DNA of 5,320 nt from an uncultured Clostridia bacterium (lineage in GTDB: Bacteria > Bacillota > Clostridia > TANB77 > CAG-508). Below, in pieces: positions 1-5,320 of this stretch. The DNA lies in contig CATJZH010000052.1 of the NCBI GenBank assembly GCA_949746285.1, positions 1 through 5,320 of the forward strand. Reading direction: 5' to 3'. Under the pieces are notes generated by a model. It was not told where the DNA came from. It searched no databases and saw only the letters and a program-made list of their open reading frames with translations. Both the position numbers and the translations under genes were made by a program. Positions within the stretch are counted from its first letter, which is position 1, and every line of letters begins with the position of its first letter.

Positions 1-69
1 AAAATTTATTTTTTATTATTTTTTATATTTATTTGTAAAAAAATAGAGTTCGAAATTCTTTTTATGTAC

Positions 70-98
70 TTGAAATTGTTCATATATAATAGTATAAT
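70..98 (+). promoter_or_regulatory. Predicted sigmaA promoter of murC
   Basis: A -35 box TTGAAA (70-75, one mismatch to TTGACA) and a perfect -10 box TATAAT (93-98) are separated by 17 nt, the optimal spacing. Transcription would begin near 104-106, leaving a leader of only about 22 nt before the murC start at 127, so there is no room for a riboswitch. A second TATAAT at 85-90 lies only 9 nt from the same -35 and is less likely to be used. The call rests on sequence match alone. Confidence 0.75.
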
Positions 99-112
99 TG
101 CAATATATTTTT

Positions 113-118
113 AGGAGG
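113..118 (+). promoter_or_regulatory. Ribosome-binding site of murC
   Basis: A perfect AGGAGG lies 8 nt before the ATG at 127. This fixes the murC start, which also leaves the expected short N-terminal lead before the Rossmann motif. Confidence 0.85.
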
Positions 119-126
119 CTTACAAA

Positions 127-1512
127 ATGAATTTAGATATAACTGATTTGGATAAATATAAACATATTCACCTTATTGGTATTGGTGGAATTAGTATGAG
201 TGCAATTGCAGAAACTTTGCACAATTGGAATCATATTGTTACAGGTTCAGATTTAAATCAAAGTAAAATTACAGATACTTTAAACGAACATGGTATAAAA
301 ACTACTATTGGTCATGATTTAGAAAATGCAAAAAATGCAGATTTAATAATATACTCTGCTGCAATAAGTGAAACAGATCCAGAAATGCTTATTGCAAAAG
401 AAAATAATGTTACAATAGTTGGTAGAGGTGTATTTGTTGGATGGCTTACAAAAATTTATAAAGAAGCCATTTGTATATCTGGAACTCATGGAAAAACTAC
501 TACTACCTCTATGCTTTCAATATGTTTTATAAATGCTAAAAAAGATCCTTCCATTGAAGTTGGAGCTATATTAGATGATATTGGTGGAAATTACCGTGTT
601 GGTAATAGTGAATACTTTATATTAGAATCTTGTGAATATAAAGCAAATTTTTTGAAGTTTTTCCCTAATACAGAAATAATATTAAATATTGATAATGACC
701 ATTTAGATTACTATAAAACATTTGATAATATTGTAAAAACTTTTAAAGACTTTGCATTATTACTAGAGCCAGAAGGTCTACTTGTAACAAATGCTGATGA
801 CCCAAATTGTTATAGTTTAAAAGATGTTGTTAAATCTAAATTTATTTCATATGGTATAGAAAATAAAAATGCTGATTTTATTGCAAAAAATATTTCATTT
901 GATGAAAATGGTTTTTCTAAATTTGATGTATATAAAAATAACAACTTATTTACAACTATTGAACTTTCAGTAACTGGAACTCACAATATTCTAAATGCAT
1001 TAGCTTGCACAGCAGTTTGTGATTATTATGGAATTTCTAATAAAATTATTTCAGACTCTTTAAAAAGCTTTAGAGGTGCTGAACGTAGATTAGAATTTAA
1101 AGGAACTATTCTTGCTAATGTAAATATATATGATGATTATGCTCATCATCCAACTGAAATTAAAGCAACAGCAAATGCTATAAAAAATAAAAAACATAAT
1201 GAATCATGGGTAGTTTTTCAACCTCATACTTATAGTAGAACAAAACTTTTATTAGAAGATTTTGCAAATGCTCTTTCTGATTTCGATAATCTAATTATTT
1301 TAGATATTTATGCTGCTCGTGAACAAAATACTTTTGATATTTCCTCAAAAGATTTAGTTAATAAATTAAATGAAAATGGAAAAAAAGCAATTTATATGCC
1401 TGATTTTGATGAGGTTGTTGCTCATTTAAAGAACAATGCTAAAAAAGATGATATTATTATTACTCTAGGTGCTGGTACCGTTACAAATATTGGACCTATG
1501 CTAATTAAATAA
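127..1512 (+). CDS. murC: UDP-N-acetylmuramate--L-alanine ligase MurC
   Basis: This cytoplasmic ATP-dependent ligase joins L-alanine to UDP-MurNAc, the first amino-acid addition in peptidoglycan precursor synthesis. The 461 residues match the usual MurC length, and all three Mur-ligase domains are present. The N-terminal UDP-binding Rossmann region has HLIGIGGISMS (residues 15-25). The central ATPase domain has the P-loop GTHGKTTTT (119-127), ESCEY (167-171) and ILNIDNDHLDYY (185-196), the clostridial form of the metal and ATP-binding segments. The C-terminal domain has FRGAERRLEFKG (315-326), YDDYAHHPTEI (335-345), FQPHTYSRT (364-372) and LGAGTVTNIG (447-456). YDDYAHHP and the domain I motif separate MurC from MurD, MurE and MurF. 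Mpl is a paralogue to consider but fits less well. The gene has its own promoter and AGGAGG site and ends at a strong terminator, so it appears monocistronic in this direction. No purR or spoVG, frequent clostridial neighbours, follows it. No truncation or missing key motif was seen. Confidence 0.96.
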   Translation: MNLDITDLDKYKHIHLIGIGGISMSAIAETLHNWNHIVTGSDLNQSKITDTLNEHGIKTTIGHDLENAKNADLIIYSAAISETDPEMLIAKENNVTIVGRGVFVGWLTKIYKEAICISGTHGKTTTTSMLSICFINAKKDPSIEVGAILDDIGGNYRVGNSEYFILESCEYKANFLKFFPNTEIILNIDNDHLDYYKTFDNIVKTFKDFALLLEPEGLLVTNADDPNCYSLKDVVKSKFISYGIENKNADFIAKNISFDENGFSKFDVYKNNNLFTTIELSVTGTHNILNALACTAVCDYYGISNKIISDSLKSFRGAERRLEFKGTILANVNIYDDYAHHPTEIKATANAIKNKKHNESWVVFQPHTYSRTKLLLEDFANALSDFDNLIILDIYAAREQNTFDISSKDLVNKLNENGKKAIYMPDFDEVVAHLKNNAKKDDIIITLGAGTVTNIGPMLIK

Positions 1513-1518
1513 CTACTA

Positions 1519-1560
1519 AAAAGCTAATACTGAAATCAAATGATTTCAGTATTAGCTTTT
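1519..1560. terminator. Bidirectional Rho-independent terminator between convergent genes
   Basis: A perfect 20-nt inverted repeat has its left arm at 1519-1538 and right arm at 1541-1560. Because a 2-nt loop is not possible, the effective structure is a 19-bp stem with an AAAT tetraloop (1538-1541). On the + strand the arm ends in TTTT and is followed by GTTTTATTCATTTTT. On the - strand it ends in TTTTT. It starts 6 nt after the murC stop and lies 13 nt from the end of the convergent minus-strand gene, so it can end transcription from both sides. The 61-nt intergenic gap holds little else. Confidence 0.88.
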
Positions 1561-1573
1561 GTTTTATTCATTT

Positions 1574-3052
1574 TTATTCTGTTACTTTTTCATAAAATGA
1601 AAAATATTTATCTTGATATAAAAGATTCCAATACCTATCTTCATATATATAATGTGCAAAATTTGAATTATTTTCTATTAAAGCATAATTAATGTTGTAT
1701 TTTTGAAATATTTCATTATAGTGAACATATCCTAATGTAACATCTAAAAAATCTGGAATAATTGTTGTATCATTAAATTTGCTAAGGTATATCTCTGCTC
1801 TTGAATCCATAAATACTGGTAATCCTCTAAACTCCATATATGAACCGAAATTAAAGCCATTATAAATTCTCATTTTGTCTATTTCTTCTTTTTCAAAATT
1901 CTGCCATACATAATTTACAACACCTGTCGGACAAAGTTCCGGATTTTCATATTCCATACTAATATTTGATAACAAATTATTTATACTTACTGTAATTATT
2001 ATTAATCCTCCTAAAATAAGAAATCCTTTATATAGTTTATTATTTTCCAATTGTATTTTATCCAAACCATATTCATAATAAAAACTTTTTAATATATTTC
2101 CTATAGCAAAAGATCCTAAAAATAATAAAAAGTAAACACTTCTGATATTTGAAAAACTTAATAAAGCAAACCCAAATAAAATTAATGCATCACTTAACCT
2201 TACTTTAGCTTTCGAAAATCCAACTACTCCTGCCAAAATTATTAAAAAGTATGTACTTTCTGGTCTTAATCCTGGAGCAACTGGTAACATTTCAAAAATA
2301 AAATCACTAGAAACTTCTCCAACTGTTTTAAACATATTTATATATGGTGCTATTCCAATTGGAGTTATTAAACCTCCAAATAATGATACAAAAAAAGTTA
2401 TAAATAAAATTTTTAATGATTCTTTATTTTCTATTATTACTTTTGAATCTGTTTTTGGTAAAGAAAGTTTAGACATTATTTCTTCTGCAATAAATGGTAA
2501 AAATATTACAAAATATAACGGATAAACTGACGCATGTGTGTTAGCTAATAGTATAGACAGCAAAAACAAGCCTATAATATACTTCTTACTTTTCTTTTGT
2601 AAAAGTTGTTCTATAAAATAATATTCCCATATAAAAATTAAGAATGAAAGGATTTGAGCTCTTGGTGCAAATACATCATGAGCACAATGTATCGTTGTTA
2701 TTGTTATCAAAAGTGAAATGATAACAGGTACTTTTTGTTTTATTAATATATAAAATATACTAATTCCTATTATTGCAGTTCCCAACATAACAAAAATATA
2801 TATACCAAGATAATTAAACGTATTATAAATATTAGCCATAATAATATCAAATACCCATCTTACATTTTGATATTTTAATCCTTCTACAAAACTAAAATCT
2901 TCTTCTGTATAAAATCCTTCATCTAATATTTTATTTCCAACAGCAATAGCAAAATATGTATCATTTTCAAACATCTTACTTACACCAGAAATAGAAAAAA
3001 AGATGACTAATATTATACATATATATAATTTAAATTTACTCTTTGTCATCAT
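1574..3052 (-). CDS. Polytopic membrane protein resembling GT-C glycosyltransferases
   Basis: The product is a 492-residue integral membrane protein with about ten hydrophobic segments (roughly 8-25, 82-104, 108-126, 131-149, 157-187, 214-238, 266-280, 286-300, 303-321, 342-363), then a C-terminal soluble region (about 364-492). The layout suggests the GT-C fold, whose members use lipid-linked sugar donors on the outer membrane face. An acidic pair in the first loop follows TM1 (ND, 30-31, in a DTYFAIAVGNKILDEG context). Next come an APRAQ motif at the start of a helix (129-133), LLANTHASVYPLY (168-180) resembling the 'WaNlHg' segment of such proteins, and an isolated arginine in SNIRSVYF (301-308). 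The C-terminal region has YNGFNFGSYMEFRG (397-410) and PVFMDSRAEIY (412-422), a pattern I recall from uncharacterised GT39/GT-C-like proteins. Family membership is inferred from topology and these motifs; donor and acceptor are unknown. It follows the SUMF1-like gene by 9 nt and is probably co-transcribed. ATG codons lie in tandem at 3050-3052 and 3047-3049; ribosome-binding-site spacing favours the second. Confidence 0.7.
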   Translation of the reverse strand: MMTKSKFKLYICIILVIFFSISGVSKMFENDTYFAIAVGNKILDEGFYTEEDFSFVEGLKYQNVRWVFDIIMANIYNTFNYLGIYIFVMLGTAIIGISIFYILIKQKVPVIISLLITITTIHCAHDVFAPRAQILSFLIFIWEYYFIEQLLQKKSKKYIIGLFLLSILLANTHASVYPLYFVIFLPFIAEEIMSKLSLPKTDSKVIIENKESLKILFITFFVSLFGGLITPIGIAPYINMFKTVGEVSSDFIFEMLPVAPGLRPESTYFLIILAGVVGFSKAKVRLSDALILFGFALLSFSNIRSVYFLLFLGSFAIGNILKSFYYEYGLDKIQLENNKLYKGFLILGGLIIITVSINNLLSNISMEYENPELCPTGVVNYVWQNFEKEEIDKMRIYNGFNFGSYMEFRGLPVFMDSRAEIYLSKFNDTTIIPDFLDVTLGYVHYNEIFQKYNINYALIENNSNFAHYIYEDRYWNLLYQDKYFSFYEKVTE

Positions 3053-3056
3053 CTTT

Positions 3057-3062
3057 CCTCCT
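3057..3062 (-). promoter_or_regulatory. Ribosome-binding site overlapping the upstream stop codon
   Basis: On the minus strand a perfect AGGAGG (CCTCCT at 3057-3062) overlaps the TAG stop (3061-3063) of the SUMF1-like gene. The first ATG (3052) is only 4 nt away and the second (3049) is 7 nt away. The second is closer to optimal and may be the real start, making the product one residue shorter. The overlap with the stop is typical of translational coupling. Confidence 0.8.
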
Positions 3063-4098
3063 ACTTATATAATACAGTTCTCATAACAATTGGCATTTCT
3101 TCGCTTAAGTTTATATCTGTCGGTTGAACAGAGTATCTGCTTTCATTTGAAAACATAGCTCTCGTAGATTCTGTTGTATTACTATTAAAAAATCCTCTTA
3201 CTATAATAGTATCATACGAATTTTCCAATGTATATTCTAATATATTATCACAAAAGTCATATATATTGTTATTTACATTTCTACCAGAAAATATTTTTTC
3301 ATCTTTTTTTATTTCTATTTCCTTGCCTTCTAATTTCACAATACTAGTTTTTTCTATCCATTCTAATGTTGTATCATATGCATAACTATTTATTAATTCA
3401 CAATTTATATCATAATACATTGCATCTGCTATATTTATAGCCTCATTTCTAGTTATATTTGTCCATACTTCAACATTAGCTTTGGAAACAGGTTTATCTT
3501 CCTCTTTTCCTACTTCATATCTTGAAATATAAAAACCTCCATTTTCTAGAGAACTTTTTAAAAATTCTTCATACTTCTCATTGTAACATTCTTTATAATC
3601 TATAAAAGGGAAAGTATTTCTATTCCTTTTTTTTAGCTTTACAATATTATCTATATTTTTATTTGTACAAGGAATCCAAACATATTGATTTTTTAAACTA
3701 TCTTGAATTACATATCCGTTTTCAATATATCCTTCTACATAACTAAACCCATATGGAATATATGGGTTTTTCCATTTATCATTTTCATATTCTTTATTTA
3801 TTAACTCATTATATATTTTACTTTCTTTTGAAATTTTTTCATCAACTTCCTTAAATCTTTCATTCCACTGTAAAGAAATATTTTCCTTCTTAGAAAAATT
3901 AATACAAGTTTTTATTAATAGTACCATACAACATAATATACAAATAATTAATACTATATATATTATTTGTACAAGTACTTTTGGTCGTTTTATTTTTGTT
4001 TTTAATAAATTTATAATATCTTCTTTATTTTTTAATATATATATTGTTAAAGATAATACTACGACTAAAATCCCTAATTTTATACATCCAGCTCTCAA
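3061..4098 (-). CDS. Membrane-anchored protein with degenerate SUMF1/FGE-like domain
   Basis: The 345-residue product has two hydrophobic N-terminal segments (about 6-22 and 41-65) joined by a lysine-rich loop (23-40). By the positive-inside rule this puts the loop in the cytoplasm and the large C-terminal part outside. A charged, possibly helical stalk (about 70-108) follows. The remainder resembles the SUMF1/formylglycine-generating-enzyme fold as found in many Firmicutes: IPYGFSYVEGYIENGYVIQD (114-133), NQYVWIPC (137-144), GGFYISRYEVGKEEDKPVSK (187-206), a W-x-NITRNEAINIADAMY segment (212-228), AYDTTLEWI (240-248), NNIYDFCDNILEYTLE (277-292, the decayed counterpart of 'NVYDLAGNVWEWT'), RGFF (301-304) and a final VMRTVLYK (338-345). 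The segment that should carry the two redox cysteines of true FGE (301-345) has no cysteine, so sulfatase-activating activity is unlikely; a binding or structural role is an inference. The start is TTG with an AAGGGG site; an in-frame stop at 4111-4113 excludes a longer form, and the next Met (residue 58) would delete TM1. Confidence 0.72.
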   Translation of the reverse strand: MRAGCIKLGILVVVLSLTIYILKNKEDIINLLKTKIKRPKVLVQIIYIVLIICILCCMVLLIKTCINFSKKENISLQWNERFKEVDEKISKESKIYNELINKEYENDKWKNPYIPYGFSYVEGYIENGYVIQDSLKNQYVWIPCTNKNIDNIVKLKKRNRNTFPFIDYKECYNEKYEEFLKSSLENGGFYISRYEVGKEEDKPVSKANVEVWTNITRNEAINIADAMYYDINCELINSYAYDTTLEWIEKTSIVKLEGKEIEIKKDEKIFSGRNVNNNIYDFCDNILEYTLENSYDTIIVRGFFNSNTTESTRAMFSNESRYSVQPTDINLSEEMPIVMRTVLYK

Positions 4099-4106
4099 TT
4101 TATTTT

Positions 4107-4112
4107 CCCCTT
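4107..4112 (-). promoter_or_regulatory. Ribosome-binding site supporting a TTG start
   Basis: On the minus strand AAGGGG lies 8 nt upstream of the TTG at 4096-4098. It is a weaker match than the AGGAGG sites of murC and the downstream membrane-protein gene. An in-frame TAA at 4111-4113 lies inside this site, so TTG is the most upstream possible start. A TTG codon with an imperfect site suggests low translation of this gene. Confidence 0.6.
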
Positions 4113-4132
4113 AATATTTAAATTTCTTTTTT

Positions 4133-4160
4133 ATTATAACATTTATTATTTTTTTGTAAA
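4133..4160 (-). promoter_or_regulatory. Predicted sigmaA extended -10 promoter for the two-gene operon
   Basis: On the minus strand a -35-like TTTACA (TGTAAA on +, 4155-4160) is followed after 16 nt by TATAAT (ATTATA on +, 4133-4138). The -10 is preceded by TG-T, giving the extended form TGTTATAAT. Transcription would start near 4126, about 28 nt before the TTG start of the SUMF1-like gene. The -35 begins only 12 nt past the spoIVB stop. I found no GC-rich hairpin in the 74-nt gap, so readthrough from spoIVB could add to expression during sporulation. The boxes fit sigmaA better than the sporulation sigma factors. Confidence 0.65.
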
Positions 4161-4172
4161 GATTTTCTAGTA

Positions 4173-5320
4173 CTACCTCTGCATTTCTTTAATCATCAAA
4201 TCCGCAAATATTGCATATCCTATTTCAGGATTTGACACCAAAACATTTGTTACTGCACCTACAAATTTTCCATCTTGAATAAGTGGAGCACCTGAAAGAC
4301 CTCTAATTATTCCACCAGTTTTGTTTAGTAACTCTTCATCTGTAACTCTAATTAACATACTTTTATTATTGTAATCATTTTCTTTATAAATTTTTTCTAT
4401 TTCTACAGAATACTCTTTTGAAACATTACTATCATCTAATGCACATAATATTTTAGCTTCTCCTTCTTTTATTTCATCTCTTAATGCAACTTTTAATGCT
4501 TTTGATTTATCTATATTTAATGCTGTAAGATTATTTAATATCCCATAAACTCCAAACTGTGTATTTTTTGAAACTTGTCCTATTGTTTGCTGATTTACTA
4601 TTGTACCTTTTATTTCTCCTGGGCTTTCTTTTTCTCCCTTTTTTAGCGAAATAACTTTAGATGTTACAAGTTCTCCATAATCTATATTTATTAAACTATC
4701 TGTATCTGAATCTGTTATCCCATGTCCTAAAACAGCAAAAGATTTACTTACTGGCTCATAAAATGATATAGTTCCAACTCCTGTTGCTGCGTCTTTAACC
4801 CAAAGCCCTAATTTATATTCTTTTTCTTCTGTTTCAATAGGTTTTATACTGGTTGTTACAACATTTCCATTTCTAAGTAATGTTAATTCTAAACTTCTCC
4901 CTTCTGAACTGTTCACAACATCTTTCAAATTTTCTATATTTTCAATTTCGTTTTCATTTATTTTTAAAATTGTATCTCCTTCTTCTATGTCTGAATTCTC
5001 ATACGGTTTATTTAATATATTATTTTTATCTTCAATTTCAGACATTCCAACTACTAATACTCCATTTGTATATAACCTTAATCCTATTATTTTTCCTATT
5101 GGTACTACTTCTATATCTTCAATTGTTGTTATATTTACATTTTTAAGTGGAAGTTTTCCAAATAAACTTATTTCTGCATTACTTATATTTAAATTGTTGT
5201 TAGAAGTTTTGGCAACTTCTGTTATTTTAATTCCATACAAACTTTTAAGTTTCAAATTTTCACCTTCTAATAAAACTATATTTTTAGGAATTCCCGTAAC
5301 AAAACAAATATATACATATA
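4173..5320 (-). CDS. spoIVB: SpoIVB sporulation serine protease (S55), 5' end beyond window
   Basis: SpoIVB is made in the forespore and secreted into the space between the two spore membranes. In Bacillus it starts pro-sigmaK processing by cleaving SpoIVFA. Residues here are counted from the TTG at 5255. An LFGKLP-to-GVLVVG segment (31-70) leads into a PDZ domain (about 75-140, with EEGDTILKINENEI at 91-104). The S55 protease domain follows: GHGITDSDT (177-185) carries the catalytic histidine (178), VTDEELL (304-310) the aspartate (306), and GLSGAPLIQDGKFVGAVTNV (319-338) the serine (321). Asp-to-Ser spacing of 15 and His-to-Ser of 143 closely match the B. subtilis triad (His236, Asp363, Ser378). 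The frame stays open for 21 more codons to the window edge, encoding a hydrophobic end and GIPKNIVLLEGENL, typical of the segment after the SpoIVB signal anchor. The TTG is therefore an internal Leu codon. By comparison with B. subtilis about 57 residues precede it, so the true start should lie about 100 nt beyond the window. The usual downstream neighbour spo0A is missing. Confidence 0.95.
   Translation of the reverse strand, partial: YVYICFVTGIPKNIVLLEGENLKLKSLYGIKITEVAKTSNNNLNISNAEISLFGKLPLKNVNITTIEDIEVVPIGKIIGLRLYTNGVLVVGMSEIEDKNNILNKPYENSDIEEGDTILKINENEIENIENLKDVVNSSEGRSLELTLLRNGNVVTTSIKPIETEEKEYKLGLWVKDAATGVGTISFYEPVSKSFAVLGHGITDSDTDSLINIDYGELVTSKVISLKKGEKESPGEIKGTIVNQQTIGQVSKNTQFGVYGILNNLTALNIDKSKALKVALRDEIKEGEAKILCALDDSNVSKEYSVEIEKIYKENDYNNKSMLIRVTDEELLNKTGGIIRGLSGAPLIQDGKFVGAVTNVLVSNPEIGYAIFADLMIKEMQR

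Noticed and set aside
45..60. Small hairpin AGAGTT-CGA-AATTCT followed by T's, a possible terminator of an upstream gene
   Set aside because: The stem is six pairs with one G-T wobble and little GC, and no coding sequence is visible to its left. Too weak to call.
85..90. A second TATAAT upstream of murC
   Set aside because: It is only 9 nt from the TTGAAA box and I see no suitable -35 for it, while the TATAAT at 93-98 has ideal 17-nt spacing.
2702..2726. Inverted repeat TGTTATC...GATAACA inside the GT-C-like gene
   Set aside because: Seven AT-rich base pairs with an 11-nt loop in coding sequence are expected by chance at this base composition.
3061..4098. Calling this gene a formylglycine-generating sulfatase activator
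   Set aside because: The C-terminal segment that should hold the two catalytic cysteines has none and the core motif is decayed, so only a fold-level name is justified.
4880..5146. An 88-codon open frame on the + strand antisense to spoIVB
   Set aside because: Its product is almost only Leu, Tyr and Phe, as expected from the complement of an AT-rich gene. It lies fully inside the well-supported SpoIVB coding region and has no convincing ribosome-binding site.
1..5320. CRISPR arrays, tRNA or rRNA genes, insertion sequences, toxin-antitoxin or phage modules
   Set aside because: No spaced direct repeats, tRNA-like cloverleaf, transposase motifs or short paired frames were seen on either strand. 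The AT-rich repeats are ordinary low-complexity sequence.

Overview
The window is very AT-rich (roughly three quarters A+T by eye, not computed). It reads as a chromosomal segment of an endospore-forming, low-GC Firmicute, most likely a clostridial lineage. The grounds are a clear SpoIVB sporulation protease, a clostridial-type MurC, strong AGGAGG ribosome-binding sites, sigmaA-type promoters, and TGG used for tryptophan with ordinary TAA/TAG stops. I cannot name the species.

Layout. Positions 1-126 are a non-coding leader with a good sigmaA promoter. It drives murC (127-1512, + strand), the ligase that adds L-alanine to UDP-MurNAc. A perfect 20-bp inverted repeat (1519-1560) lies between murC and the convergent minus-strand genes and looks like a shared bidirectional terminator. 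The rest of the window is on the minus strand. In transcription order it holds spoIVB (enters from beyond the right edge, ends at 4173), a 74-nt gap with its own extended -10 promoter, a membrane-anchored protein with a degenerate formylglycine-generating-enzyme (SUMF1-type) fold (3061-4098), and a polytopic membrane protein resembling GT-C glycosyltransferases (1574-3052).

How the genes relate. murC (peptidoglycan precursor synthesis) and spoIVB (forespore-to-mother-cell signalling for sigmaK or late sporulation) are conserved and well understood. The two genes between them form a tight pair: the ribosome-binding site of the second overlaps the stop codon of the first, so they are probably co-transcribed and translationally coupled. 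Both products are predicted membrane proteins with extracytoplasmic parts. Their shared job is unknown; a surface or envelope glycan role is only a guess.

Most notable points: the spoIVB reading frame runs off the window, so the TTG at 5255 is not its start; spo0A, the usual neighbour downstream of spoIVB, is absent; and the SUMF1-like protein has lost the catalytic cysteines. I saw no tRNA, rRNA, CRISPR array, insertion sequence or clear riboswitch. I did not find a convincing new defence or mobile system. The best candidate for something undescribed is the coupled SUMF1-like/GT-C-like pair.
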